34,397 nucleotides of DNA from Alphaproteobacteria bacterium (GCA_025924715.1 JAICHV010000040.1:1-34397), one strand, 5' to 3'; shown: positions 7,840 through 16,430, counted from the stretch's first letter. Numbers and translations: made by a program. The notes: a model not told the origin generated them from the sequence alone.

Positions 7840-8043
7840 ATGACTAGGTTGAGCGAGAACGGCCGCGCCGTCCTCAGGGCTGCCAGCCCAAATGAGCCGA
7901 GCTTGGAAGGGCTGGCTGCGGCGGTTGAGTCCCGGCTGTCTGAATCGACGCAGGCGTTACTTGACCTGGACGGCCGGATCGTCATCGCCAAAGGCGATAA
8001 ATGGTACATCGGACCCGGCGACGCCCGGACGTTACCGTTCTAA
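7840..8043 (+). CDS. Small hypothetical protein
   Basis: A 67-residue frame with coding character: an amphipathic helical first half (AAVESRLSESTQALLDLDGR) and a C-terminal strand-like segment (IVIAKGDKWYIGPGD). The frame stays open upstream (...RSLAAYLEA before the Met), so the true start may lie earlier; a GGAGG sits near 7798 but no standard start codon follows in frame. Not recognised. It follows the HUH-like gene in the same direction and may belong to that transcript. Confidence 0.4.
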   Translation: MTRLSENGRAVLRAASPNEPSLEGLAAAVESRLSESTQALLDLDGRIVIAKGDKWYIGPGDARTLPF

Positions 8044-8367
8044 ACGCCGTCTTAGGGCGGCACCGACCAATTGCCTAACCGGCTAAGTCCTTCCGATCAC
8101 AGGATGAGACACCAAGCAGACCCTGAGATGCGAGGTTTCATCAGGTGATTGGCTCGTGTCCGATACCTAAATCCTCTGCTCGCTGTTCGCGATTCCCTAT
8201 CGACGGCCCTAAGGAGTTCGCTAGGGGATCGAGTAAGGGCTCTTCTTCGCTATGGTGACCGTCGCGCTGCGCATTTGCGCTGGGAGCAATCGTCGTGTCT
8301 CTTTCGCTATCAACCGTGCCATTCTCAAGGCCCTCCGCAACTTAAGGGCTTCTGCGCTTGGTTTCAG
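8044..8367. other. Gap without a convincing gene
   Basis: Frames in this stretch are Arg/Leu-rich and overlap each other, and I see no ribosome-binding site, domain or clear terminator. It separates the rightward XRE/HUH group from the leftward regulator group. Confidence 0.4.
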
Positions 8368-8787
8368 TCAACGCTCCCTCAGGACCACAATTACGCGCAC
8401 GTTTACATGTGGCGGCGTGGGCGTTTCAGGAGGCACGCCCTCAAGTACGCGCCAGTTAGGATTCTGGTAGAACGCATTTTTTTCCATTGTTGAAAGCACT
8501 TTGTTTTTATCTCTGGGATCTATTTGAATTGAAATGCTTTCCGACCTAGCCAAAAGCGTCAGAAAGGGCTCTATCAACTCCTTTACCGTAGTCACTGCCG
8601 ACTCCTTAAGTTCAAGCGAAACGCCCAATTTTGGATCTAAACAAATCGGAACTCTGTCAGTGTGCCGCAGCGCATAAACCGCATTCCGAACCTTGGTTTC
8701 AGGCCATCCAAGCCTGCTCGCCAACACAGCGAATGTTTGCGGCTTGCTGGAAAGGAGAGCCAGCACTTTTCTTCTCGTTCTTCCCAT
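8368..8787 (-). CDS. Winged-helix-like small protein
   Basis: A 139-residue protein. Residues about 5-45 read as a winged helix-turn-helix: RRKVLALLSSKPQTFAVLAS, then RLGWPETKVRNAVYALRHTD. A beta-rich segment and a C-terminal part ending VNVRVIVVLRER follow. The HTH resembles that of the 9793-10071 protein (VRNCLAALR against VRNAVYALR), so the two may be paralogous DNA-binding proteins of the element. It is 44 bp downstream of the AlpA-like gene on the same strand. AT-richer codons than the flanking chromosome suggest acquisition. Target unknown. Confidence 0.5.
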   Translation of the reverse strand: MGRTRRKVLALLSSKPQTFAVLASRLGWPETKVRNAVYALRHTDRVPICLDPKLGVSLELKESAVTTVKELIEPFLTLLARSESISIQIDPRDKNKVLSTMEKNAFYQNPNWRVLEGVPPETPTPPHVNVRVIVVLRER

Positions 8788-8831
8788 AAGAGTGGCTTCT
8801 CCATCGGCCCTATTCGCCTCGAAGAGAGAAT

Positions 8832-9218
8832 CTAGTCCTCATCCCCTTTGCCCTTGGCATCTGCTGCCGGCCACTTGCTGCTATCATCCTCAGCCAGGTC
8901 CTGTAACTTCACCCATTCATCCAATTCTTCGGCGAGGTAGACCTCCACACCGTGAAGATCGCGAGCACGAGGAAACGGATAATATTCGCGGATCATCCTC
9001 AAATGGTTCTCCGACATGTTCAGGTAGTCTGGTAGCTGCCCTGGGCGAATGTATTTTCGCGGAAAGCACGCGCTGATCTCGTCAACCAATTTATCTTGCT
9101 GTCGCCGAAGGGCTGCTATCATCGACTTTGAGTAGGTTTCGAAGGCGCCGTTGATAGCGACCTTAAGAACTTCCGATATTTGCTCGACCAAGTGGTCGGG
9201 GGCCTTCGGTTGGGTCAT
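8832..9218 (-). CDS. AlpA/excisionase-like DNA-binding protein
   Basis: A 128-residue protein. The middle (about residues 55-104) has the layout of the AlpA/MerR-like HTH domain used by excisionases: YIRPGQLPDYLNMSENHLR, then FPRARDL, then the closing AEELDEWVKL, where the ELD-W ending is diagnostic. A helical N-terminal extension (about residues 1-50) and an acidic C-terminal tail are unusual additions. A good ribosome-binding site (GGAG) lies before the ATG at 9218. On islands with P4-type integrases such proteins promote excision or activate the integrase gene; that role is inferred here. Confidence 0.6.
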   Translation of the reverse strand: MTQPKAPDHLVEQISEVLKVAINGAFETYSKSMIAALRRQQDKLVDEISACFPRKYIRPGQLPDYLNMSENHLRMIREYYPFPRARDLHGVEVYLAEELDEWVKLQDLAEDDSSKWPAADAKGKGDED

Positions 9219-9792
9219 CGTGATCTCCAGGGTTATTCGACACAGGGAATGTACTTAAGCGCATTTAGAAATCCCGCGGCGAACCCGCAACCCTTTAGTT
9301 TCGCGAGTGGGCCTATGCGGGCCCTTGCGGACTGCCCGTCATAAGGCCGCGGGCCTGAACAATTGTTAGGTCGGAGGGGGGGCTGTCAGGGTCCCGGGTC
9401 AACTTTGGCCGAGATCGCACGGGTGTCGCAAAGTCCAATCAACATCCGGGTTACGGCAAAGGTTCACCTCTAAGGGGTGCAGCCGTGGCGCCACGTTCTC
9501 ATAAATCAAACCACAACTCAGAACATGGCTGGAGGTTTGGCTAACTCTGGCGCTCTAAGTCTCTGGCTAGACGAGGAATTGGATTCGCTGGCTTAAAAAA
9601 ACCGCGAACTCAGAGAGACCGCTTTCTTGCTAGGGCAGGGGACCTCAGGTCCCTCGGGTTTAGAGACCTTCCTTTGTTGAGATACCCCCTAAATTCTAAG
9701 AGAGAGATATAGAAATCTAAGTAATATAAGGAGTTACCGGGTCTGCGCGAACTCAGAAGTCCTTTTTAAAAACTCAAAATTTGCGAAAAATC
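9219..9792. other. Non-coding region with palindrome, 12-bp repeat and AT-rich tract
   Basis: No gene is visible. The stretch holds a near-perfect palindrome GGGACCTCAGGTCCC at 9639-9653, two exact copies of CGCGAACTCAGA (9603-9614 and 9746-9757), and an AT-rich tract at about 9680-9735. Such a mix suits a replication origin, an excision or recombination control site, or the promoter of the AlpA-like gene. None of these is proven. Confidence 0.4.
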
Positions 9793-10071
9793 TCAACTTT
9801 CGGGATTCTGGTCACTGAATCCTCCGCCCGTCTGGCCATACTGGGGCAAAAGAAAATAGCCCTTTCTATATCCCGCGAACCCGACTAGCTGGTCAAACAT
9901 TCGAAGCGCCGCAAGGCAATTGCGAACTTGGACGGGTGTCATTCGCGTCCTAGCAACGATCACTCCTACCGGAACGGGCCTTCTCTCACTGCTTCCGGCC
10001 AAGGCGTCTAACACTCTGTCTTTCAGCAGAGGTTGCCCGCATCTGGTGCGGCGCTCTAAGTTTCCGTGCAT
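9793..10071 (-). CDS. Small winged-helix-like protein
   Basis: A 92-residue frame from the ATG at 10069-10071; a TTG two codons earlier is an alternative. The body reads as a winged helix: KDRVLDALAG, then VIVARTRMTPVQVRNCLAAL, then a wing-like GFAGYRKGYFLLPQYG. It resembles the HTH of the 8368-8787 protein, suggesting paralogues. About 250 bases with no supportable gene separate it from the downstream end of the integrase gene. Function unknown, presumably DNA binding in island control. Confidence 0.45.
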   Translation of the reverse strand: MHGNLERRTRCGQPLLKDRVLDALAGSSERRPVPVGVIVARTRMTPVQVRNCLAALRMFDQLVGFAGYRKGYFLLPQYGQTGGGFSDQNPES

Positions 10072-10318
10072 AATCAAAATCCCATCTCCGCATCGTTTCG
10101 CGCAGCTCCCGCGAAATAAGAGCCTGCGTCAGATAGGAACTGATCGTTTCCGTAAGATTCGGCAAGCGTATATCGCAGGCGATGAGTTCGTGCGCCTCTG
10201 CGCGCCTGCACGCGGTAACGATGAATCTCTCTCGTCAAACACGGACGGTACGGCAAGATTAGTGTTGTGGTTCCCTGACGGTTCGCGCCAGCGAGAAAGG
10301 GATGAGAAATGGGCGTCG

Positions 10319-11521
10319 TTATGTGCGCACAACTCGCCTGAAATGACCGGCTATGAACCGCGACAGCCGCTCCTGCTCGCCTCTCAGGTGATATGCCAAC
10401 TTCCCCCGCGTGATGTATCCGGCGTTGACCCCCGGCAAGCTGTGGTTCATCAGCAGGTGCGCGTCGAGGTCGGACAGGCCCGCGTTCTGGGCGAGCGTCC
10501 GATATGTCTGGCGCAGATCGTTTCCCCATTTCGATAGCACTGTTCGCTTCTCCCAGTGTTCGACGATGTGTCCCGCGGCGCTGGCCCCGGGAAATATCCA
10601 CTCAGCTGCCTGTCTGGCGAGCAGCATTCGCCCGGCGGCTCGGGCTCGCCAGAGGCTTCGGAGCATGGCGCGGGAGAGCGGGATGTCGAACGCCTTGCGC
10701 TCCCCGCCCTTGGGCTTGGGAATGTGTAAAACGCGCCGCTTCACATCGAGGTGCTCCCAGCGAGCCTTCTTGAGGGCGTCCGGCCGCGATCCTGAAAAGA
10801 GGCACATGAGGTGGAATTCCCGCCGGATCGGGTTCGAGACGCCCTGGAGCTGACTCCACCAGCCGGCGAGGTCCTCAACCCCCATCCCCGTGTCGCGCCG
10901 CCTCTCCACGTTCCAGTCGATCCCGAACACCGGGTTCTCAGGCGGGAGGTCGCGGTTCGTCTTGCGGGCGTGGTTGTAGACCGCCCGGAGGCTTCGCATC
11001 GTCCCGTTCGCCATGTAGGGGCCGTTCTCGCGCGTGATCTTGTCGTGGCGCTCGGCGACCATCGCCGGGTTGCGGCCGAGGGTGGCCAGCGGGAGCTCGA
11101 GCCAGTCCCTCAGGACGCGGGTCATGTGGTCCCGAAGGTTGGCGATGGTCCCCTCGCTGCGCCCCTTTCTGAGCATATGGACCTCGAGGTATCGCTCCCA
11201 GGCGTCTCCGAGCGTCGGGCCGCCCAGCCTTTGCCGGCCTTCGATGGGGTGCTCGCCGCTGGCGATCTTCCCCAGCCACTCCTTCGCCTTCGCTCGCGCC
11301 TCTCGGGCGCTTATTTCGCCCGCGTGCCCTACCGCGAGGCGGACGGACTTTCGAAGGCCGTCGCGCCTTAGGTCGCCTTGGACGGTGTAGGTCTTCTTCT
11401 GCTTTCCGATGAGAACGAAGAAGCCCGGAAGCTCCGTGTCTCGAGCGAGATATTGGCCCGACGCGGCGAGAGGAAGTTTGGCGACGGCTTTATCGGTTAG
11501 GGGAAGGCGCGTGTCGTGCAT
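10319..11521 (-). CDS. P4-type tyrosine integrase
   Basis: A 400-residue integrase with the full domain order. Residues about 5-95 are the arm-binding domain (DUF4102-like; KAVAKLPLAASGQYLARDTE). About 105-200 is the core-binding SAM-like domain. About 215-385 is the catalytic domain, with Arg246 in FSGSRPDAL, a candidate Lys in PKPKGGERK, NDLR at 334-337, His360 in LLMNHS and the nucleophile Tyr369 in NAGYITRG. The position usually filled by His in the HxxR box is Asn334, an oddity also seen in the other recombinase of the island. P4-type enzymes typically integrate into tRNA 3' ends, matching the tRNA-Arg target. It lies about 9 kb from attL rather than next to it. Confidence 0.9.
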   Translation of the reverse strand: MHDTRLPLTDKAVAKLPLAASGQYLARDTELPGFFVLIGKQKKTYTVQGDLRRDGLRKSVRLAVGHAGEISAREARAKAKEWLGKIASGEHPIEGRQRLGGPTLGDAWERYLEVHMLRKGRSEGTIANLRDHMTRVLRDWLELPLATLGRNPAMVAERHDKITRENGPYMANGTMRSLRAVYNHARKTNRDLPPENPVFGIDWNVERRRDTGMGVEDLAGWWSQLQGVSNPIRREFHLMCLFSGSRPDALKKARWEHLDVKRRVLHIPKPKGGERKAFDIPLSRAMLRSLWRARAAGRMLLARQAAEWIFPGASAAGHIVEHWEKRTVLSKWGNDLRQTYRTLAQNAGLSDLDAHLLMNHSLPGVNAGYITRGKLAYHLRGEQERLSRFIAGHFRRVVRT

Positions 11522-11590
11522 GGCTCTGATCCAGACGGTGGACCAGACGGCGAATACCGCCGGCTGGAGATCGCAACCGCGCGACCCAGC

Positions 11591-11605
11591 GGAAATATAG
11601 TCCCT
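11591..11605 (-). promoter_or_regulatory. Box upstream of the integrase resembling the XRE operator
   Basis: Read on the minus strand the site is AGGGACTATATTTCC, sharing AGGGACTATA with the first box at 6508-6523 in front of the XRE gene. It lies 70 bases before the integrase ATG. The shared word suggests the XRE protein also controls the integrase; the TATATT could be its -10 element. Confidence 0.4.
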
Positions 11606-12076
11606 CGAGTCTGCGCGACAAGCAAACCGTGCGTCGAGTTATGCCATGGACGGAAGGACTTAGCCGTCTCTTTAAACCTCACAGGACCGCATTCATCCAC
11701 ATTGAACCGCGCTGGACCGCTTTAGGCGGCAATGAAAAAAAGACGGGTGTTACACGACGTCAGGAAAACACCCTGCGCTTGTTCGAACCGTGAGGGTTGC
11801 GAGGTGGCTGATCGGGGCGCCTCGCAAGCATGGCTGGCTTTCCGCGCCCAGCGGTGCTCTCTAATTCGTCGCCAACCCTCAGCGTGAAGGCGCCGGCCAT
11901 TGAATGGCTAGAAAAGCGATGAATACGTTTAATCCCCGGAAACCTTAGGTCAAAGCGCTGCATTCTGACAGCTTTGAATCCGCTTATGATATTGCGGCCG
12001 GGATGGATCGTGGAAATCTAACGCAAGTAAAAGTAATTTTCCTAGAGCAGCAGCGTCCTATACCGGAACATTTTGC
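11606..12076. other. Gap upstream of the integrase
   Basis: No convincing gene. A leftward 67-codon frame (11760-11963) has no domain or ribosome-binding site that I recognise. I looked for another copy of the tRNA-Arg repeat here and did not find one. Confidence 0.35.
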
Positions 12077-12313
12077 GTGGAAGGAAACAAAAATTTGCGA
12101 TCTTGCGGGATAGTTTTGCTGGCAGCAGTTGCTCTGTCCGGTTGTGGCACCGCAGTAGGCGACAGAGGCCTTTCCGGGGCTGGCATCGGCGCTGGAATTG
12201 GCGTTGTGGGCGGACCACCCGGCATTGTCGTCGGCGCGGCGGTGGGCGCGGTCGCCGGCATGGTTTCTAAACCTCAACAGGTAAACCTGGGCAAACCGGC
12301 ATGGCACAACTGA
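12077..12313 (+). CDS. Small glycine-zipper lipoprotein
   Basis: Up to 78 residues from GTG at 12077; TTG at 12095 is a better-placed start because GGAAGGAAA lies just before it. The N-terminus is a lipoprotein signal with the lipobox LSGC (Cys23 from the GTG). The body is a glycine zipper (GAGIGAGIGVVGGPPGIVVG) like those of OmpA-associated and SlyB-like lipoproteins. The product is expected in the outer membrane. No operon partner is visible. Confidence 0.6.
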   Translation: MEGNKNLRSCGIVLLAAVALSGCGTAVGDRGLSGAGIGAGIGVVGGPPGIVVGAAVGAVAGMVSKPQQVNLGKPAWHN

Positions 12314-12782
12314 TTTCGCTCTGGCGAAAATTCCCAAGTTCCTGCGAATAGCGGCACCGTCTACGCGCGCTCCATGGCTAGGTCGTTCCACTGTTTTGCA
12401 TCGGACAGGGCCTGGGCGCGAGTGGGTCCGCGGAAGAGCGGATCGGGCGCGAGAACAAACCTTCCTTCCGCACTTTGTTACAACCGAGCGGACGTCCGAT
12501 CCGGAACGCCCCCAGCCCCTTCGACAGCCCGTCTCGGGTGTCCGCTCAGCTTCCCACCGGAAGCAAGGCCGCGAAACCCTTGCTGTGGCGCCGAACCCCA
12601 AAGCAGTCAGCGCAGACTCTAGATTTAGCAAGATGAAACGCACGCACTCGACCAACGCTCACCGGTGCGCTTGTTTGGGGTAGAAGGGAGTTGGAGTAGC
12701 GGTACGCTGCCAGAGCCGAGCCTTTTCAGCGGCGGGATTCGTGTGGGATCGAAGCGGTCGAACCCCGCTCTGCTGACATGAA
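12314..12782. other. Gap without a supportable gene
   Basis: Long frames exist on both strands but are Arg/Pro/Ser-rich and overlap. I see no start with a ribosome-binding site and no domain. Confidence 0.35.
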
Positions 12783-13019
12783 CTAGTCCGTGGTTTTCTT
12801 GACCACAGTCTTGTCGCCGTTCGGTTCGATGTGAACCTTCTTCACATGATGCACACCGCGCTTGACTATTGTCTTCGCTCCGTTGGCATGGGCCACGACT
12901 GTCTTTGAATGCATGCCATCAGCGCTTTCCTGGTGCATAACAGTATCCTGCGCCATCGCGGCGCTTGCCATTCCGGTAATCACCGTCGCCGCAGCAAGCC
13001 CGATCAGTATGTTTTTCAT
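12783..13019 (-). CDS. Small secreted/periplasmic protein
   Basis: A 78-residue protein starting at ATG 13017-13019, chosen because it follows GGAG and opens with a signal peptide (MKNILIGLAAATVITGMASA, cleavage near AMA-Q). The mature part is His- and Lys-rich with repeated strand-like units (KTVVAHANGAKTIVKRG, then KVHIEPNGDKTVVKK). Upstream extension of the frame crosses palindromic repeats and is not real. A periplasmic role is likely; metal or nucleic-acid binding is possible but unproven. Confidence 0.6.
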   Translation of the reverse strand: MKNILIGLAAATVITGMASAAMAQDTVMHQESADGMHSKTVVAHANGAKTIVKRGVHHVKKVHIEPNGDKTVVKKTTD

Positions 13020-13151
13020 ATATTCTCCATGTGTGCGTTGCCATGCGTACCAACGCTGGGTTTCGGCCGTTGTTCCAGTTCGCCCCTGATCCTGTACTTT
13101 TTGTATATTGCGGAGTGGGGGTACCGCGGGCGCGCCATCTCCGCGAGGCGC

Positions 13152-13230
13152 AAAGCGGACATCGGTGGGACTACCGCTTTTGGCCCAAAGCGGACATGGC
13201 CCGAACGACCGCTTTTGGCGTAAAGCGGAC
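13152..13230. repeat. Cluster of AAAGCGGAC palindromic repeats
   Basis: Two hairpins, CCGCTTT/AAAGCGG at 13174-13193 (loop TGGCCC) and 13209-13228 (loop TGGCGT), plus a half-unit AAAGCGGACAT at 13152-13162. They belong to a dispersed REP-like family also present at 14213, 14937 and 16049. In frames they translate to the MSALGQKR-type peptides often mis-annotated as proteins in alphaproteobacteria. Confidence 0.8.
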
Positions 13231-13364
13231 ATTCCAAGAGCCATCTTTTTCGGGGAACATGGCTCCTTGACGTTGTGGTCTATATGTCGGGGGCGCGGAG
13301 ATGCCAATGATCGGCAGGCCCCATCTCCGATACAAGGCCAAGAATACGGAAGCGTCGTCACGGT

Positions 13365-14099
13365 CTACACGCAACGAAAGCCGTCTATAGTCCCATCATC
13401 TCGCTGGTGAATGCCACACAGGCGATGCCCATTCTCGAATTCCACATTATAGACCGAAAAAAAGTTGGAGGTCGTGTCTCCCCTGTCTGGCTCCCTTCCC
13501 AAATAACGGACAGACTGCACGGATCCTAATAACCGCAATTCTTTGGTCGCTATAAGCGGAAGGTCGCTATTGAATTGGCCGCCGTGCTGGTCGATGGCCT
13601 TTATATCGTATGGTAAGTCGAGGCGGCCTTGCTCAATCTGTTCAAGCGCTATTCTGATCTGTAAGGCCTTTCCGGCTGAGTCTGCGACGTCCTCGGGTAA
13701 CGATAGTTTTTTACCCGTTACTGTTCCGGGAATTTTTTCTCCGCCAAATGCGAGGACGCTGGTAGACACCGTCCCGGAGAAATAGGAGTTCGATTGCAAA
13801 TCAGCATCAATCGACCAGCCCCCCAAACTCGGCCCCCAAGAAATATGGATATGCTTATCCTTGACGCGTACATCGCCCAAAATAAAATAGAAGCAGCGGG
13901 TATAAAAATCGCTTTTTTCTTTTTCGATTCGGCAAAAAATGTCGCGCGGGCTTTGAATGCGGGCAGTTTGCTTCGTTGGGACGGAAATCTCCCATATTCC
14001 GACGAATGAATTGCTACCAACGACCTCAATCGTTTCTAACGGTTGCGCCGCTGAGCCAAGAGTTGTCGAGAGAATTGCCAGTGCCGCTAGCATTCGCAT
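13365..14099 (-). CDS. Secreted hypothetical protein
   Basis: A 244-residue protein with a signal peptide (MRMLAALAILSTTLGSAAQ) and a mature region of mostly beta-strand character with several cysteines (Cys56, Cys69 and two near the C-terminus). Nothing in it matches a family I know. It is a single leftward gene between two palindromic-repeat clusters. The AT-richer sequence than the chromosome supports its being island cargo. The C-terminal GHRLCGIHQRDDGTIDGFRC suggests a disulfide-stabilised end. Confidence 0.6.
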   Translation of the reverse strand: MRMLAALAILSTTLGSAAQPLETIEVVGSNSFVGIWEISVPTKQTARIQSPRDIFCRIEKEKSDFYTRCFYFILGDVRVKDKHIHISWGPSLGGWSIDADLQSNSYFSGTVSTSVLAFGGEKIPGTVTGKKLSLPEDVADSAGKALQIRIALEQIEQGRLDLPYDIKAIDQHGGQFNSDLPLIATKELRLLGSVQSVRYLGREPDRGDTTSNFFSVYNVEFENGHRLCGIHQRDDGTIDGFRCV

Positions 14100-14212
14100 G
14101 TAAGGCTTTCCTGACTAGCTTTGTCGCATTTGGACTATTTAGGGCGAACCTCGCACGTTGCCAATGTCAACCTGACAACGGTCTGCCTCACGATAAGATG
14201 GTCCAAACTACC

Positions 14213-14288
14213 AATGTCCGCTTTTGGCCCAAAGCGGACATTGCCCTTGCTTTCGGTGGACGACTGCCCTGCTGGGTTGTGATAAGCT
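14213..14288 (+). repeat. Extended palindromic repeat, copy 1
   Basis: The perfect hairpin AATGTCCGCTTT (14213-14224), loop TGGCCC, AAAGCGGACATT (14231-14242) is followed by about 46 bases that match copy 2 at 16049-16127, including the shared word TGCCCTGCTGGGTTG. The unit is therefore about 76-79 bp long, larger than a simple REP. Confidence 0.8.
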
Positions 14289-14439
14289 CAAGGCATCGGT
14301 GGCGCTTCACTTTTGCCATTACAATTTCGTGCGCCAGCATAAGAGCCTGCGGATTGCCCCTGCTATGGCGGCGGGGGTTTCTGATAGGCTTTGGACGCTA
14401 GAGGAATTGGTTGGCCATACCAGCCGGTAAGGGGGCGCT

Positions 14440-14799
14440 ATGCGTAGACGCATTTTCTTAGGTATTGGAATCATGTGTGCCTCAATACTGCCAGCTGTCG
14501 CAACGGATCTATCCGGCACCTGGGCTGTTTCCGCCATTGGCAGGCCCGTGTGCACCTTCACTCAGACCGGAAATTTCTTTCGCGGAACATGTGAAGGGCC
14601 CGTTGCCAAGGGGACGGGATTTGGGGTGAGCGATCCCGATCAAATTGTTTGGACCTATTACTGGACGTTGAATACGGACGGCACCGTAGGTGCGGATACA
14701 TTTGTCGGACGCGTTGGCCCCGATGGATCAATTTCGGGGTCAGAGGCCAATACGAGCGGGCAAAGAGGCCCCTTCGTCATGAAGCGGAAATCAAATTAG
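14440..14799 (+). CDS. Small secreted hypothetical protein
   Basis: A 119-residue protein with a basic start and signal peptide (MRRRIFLGIGIMCASILPA, cleavage near AVA-T) and a good ribosome-binding site (GGGGG) before the ATG. The mature part has a lipocalin-like feel: DLSGTWAV at the start, then alternating strands, two cysteines (in PVCTFTQTG and FRGTCEG), and the closing GPFVMKR. Such DLSGTW starts are common in small periplasmic beta-barrel proteins. It lies between the two copies of the extended repeat. Function unknown. Confidence 0.6.
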   Translation: MRRRIFLGIGIMCASILPAVATDLSGTWAVSAIGRPVCTFTQTGNFFRGTCEGPVAKGTGFGVSDPDQIVWTYYWTLNTDGTVGADTFVGRVGPDGSISGSEANTSGQRGPFVMKRKSN

Positions 14800-15127
14800 G
14801 ACACTACCTGATTTTAGGCGTTCTGGCCCTTCCCGCGTCCGAGTATGATAGTGGAATGGTGGCAATAAAATAGGGACGAACAGGTCGAGACGGGGGCCTT
14901 GCGCTCCATCCGATAGCGGATATGGACCAGACGACGGCTTTTGGCCCAAAGCGGACATGCGGAAAGCAGGACCGCAACTCCTTTGCCCGCCAAATCTCGG
15001 ATCTTGCTACCGCCGTCTGCCTATGTCTGAATTGGTATCAACGGGGCTGGGGAGCCGGGGTTGATCCAGGGTGAGCGCCCGGTCTTCAACTTCGTATCTA
15101 GGGCCCTAATTTTTCAAAAAATGTATC
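14800..15127. other. Intergenic region with one palindromic repeat half
   Basis: It holds a partial repeat (GCTTTTGGCCCAAAGC at 14937-14952, continuing GGACAT to 14958) and no supportable gene. An AT-rich stretch at about 15108-15127 lies directly before the flavoprotein gene and may hold its promoter. Confidence 0.5.
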
Positions 15128-16033
15128 ATGAAAACCGAATGCCTCATCGTTGGTGGTGGACCCGCCGGTCTACTGGCCGCAACATATCTTGGACGGTTCC
15201 GCCGGAGTGTGATCCTGATTGATGCCGGCGATAGCCGTGCGCTACGCATTCCGACCAGCCACAACGTCTTAGCTTTCCCCGACGGCATCTCAGGACCCCA
15301 ACTGCTAGAACGCATGCGTATCCAATGCGACGAATACGGCGCCAAACGATATCGTGGCACAGTTACAAGGCTTAGTCGGGCAGACGGTGGGTTCGTCGCG
15401 GACACAGACTTGGGCATGATCGCGACCAACAAAGTCCTGCTGGCGACGGGCGGTCTCGATGTTGAGCCGGAAGTTCCCGCTTTGAGGCTGGCAGTGAAGG
15501 AAGGAGCGGTCCGGTACTGTCCCATCTGCGACGCCTTCGAAGCGTCCGGAAAGCGCATTGGGCTTATTTCCTACGGCAAATGTCGCGTGAAAGAAGCTCT
15601 GCTGTTGCACAGATACGCCAGCCAACTCACTGTTCTATCGGCAGGCCAAGAAATGCATCTCACCGAGACGGAAGCAGCGCTTCTCCGTAGCATTGGGGCC
15701 CAGATCGTTAGCGAGCCCGTCGCGCAGTTCTACCGAACGGACTTTGGCGTCTCTGCAGTTACCAAAAGCGGTGACGAGCACCGGTTTGAAATTCTTTATT
15801 GCGCATTGGGTACGCGTTTCCGCTCAAATCTAGCAGCTGGGCTAGGCGTGCCAGTCGATGAGGATGGCGCCATCCTGCCGCGTGATCATCTGCGCACAAA
15901 TGTCCCGGGCCTGTTCGTAGCAGGCGACATAGTGCATGGCCTGTCTCAGGTTGCCGTGGCGTCGGCGCATGCGGCCATTGCAAGCACAGCAATCAACGCC
16001 GAACTACTGGAGGACGAACATGGCCTCTCTTAG
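15128..16033 (+). CDS. Thioredoxin-reductase-like FAD oxidoreductase
   Basis: A 301-residue flavoprotein of the TrxB/class-II pyridine-nucleotide-disulfide family. It shows the FAD Rossmann motif GGGPAG at residues 9-14, ATGG at 106-109, a redox-active CPIC pair (Cys131, Cys134), and the C-terminal FAD motif with VPGLFVAGDIVHGLSQVAVA at about 257-276. The NAD(P)-binding glycine motif, expected near residue 145, is degraded (ISYGKCRVKEAL instead of a GxGxxA/G pattern), so the electron donor may differ from NADPH. Length is close to TrxB (about 310-320). No thioredoxin gene is adjacent. It lies between two copies of the extended repeat and looks like single-gene cargo for disulfide or redox control. 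Confidence 0.85.
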   Translation: MKTECLIVGGGPAGLLAATYLGRFRRSVILIDAGDSRALRIPTSHNVLAFPDGISGPQLLERMRIQCDEYGAKRYRGTVTRLSRADGGFVADTDLGMIATNKVLLATGGLDVEPEVPALRLAVKEGAVRYCPICDAFEASGKRIGLISYGKCRVKEALLLHRYASQLTVLSAGQEMHLTETEAALLRSIGAQIVSEPVAQFYRTDFGVSAVTKSGDEHRFEILYCALGTRFRSNLAAGLGVPVDEDGAILPRDHLRTNVPGLFVAGDIVHGLSQVAVASAHAAIASTAINAELLEDEHGLS

Positions 16034-16048
16034 CGCCACATGCATCGG

Positions 16049-16127
16049 AATGACCGCTTATGACCCAAAGCGAACATTGGGCTAGCTTTCGATGGACAAT
16101 TGCCCTGCTGGGTTGGCGAAATAAGCT
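16049..16127 (+). repeat. Extended palindromic repeat, copy 2
   Basis: A diverged copy of the unit at 14213-14288. The hairpin is imperfect (AATGACCGCTTA / AAAGCGAACATT), but the downstream part still contains TGCCCTGCTGGGTTG and ends AAGCT like copy 1. The two copies lie in the same orientation and bracket the 14440 and flavoprotein genes. Confidence 0.75.
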
Positions 16128-16430
16128 GGCCGTATCACAAGTCGGACAGGAATTTATGAATAACAATGCATCTGAAAGTCGATCAACCAGGTGGAGATGA
16201 AATTCGTTCCAGTTGGGACAACTTCTAGCTCATTGACGACCACCCCAAGGTCTTTACCCGGAAAGGGCCAGATGGGCTGGAACACCGCAATTTCACCAAG
16301 TCACAAGCTAAGCGGTGAGCCGGACGCTCAGGCTAAATGTCCTCTTTGGCGCAGAGCGGGCGGCGCCGTGGCCATACTGCTCGATTAGCAGGTTGCCGCG
16401 CGCCAAACGTCGGTTTCTTCCATGGCGTCG
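16128..16430. other. Gap after the flavoprotein gene
   Basis: A rightward 65-codon frame at 16191-16388 has no recognisable feature. No other gene is supported. Confidence 0.35.

Noticed and set aside
10074..10601. Leftward frames downstream of the integrase
   Set aside because: They overlap the integrase in another register or have no ribosome-binding site or family; no gene is supported in 10072-10318.
11984..12655. A 223-residue leftward frame
   Set aside because: It overlaps the lipoprotein gene at 12077 antisense and has mixed low-complexity composition.
13016..13374. Frames encoding MSALGQKR-like peptides
   Set aside because: They translate the REP-like palindromes; such peptides are familiar annotation artefacts.
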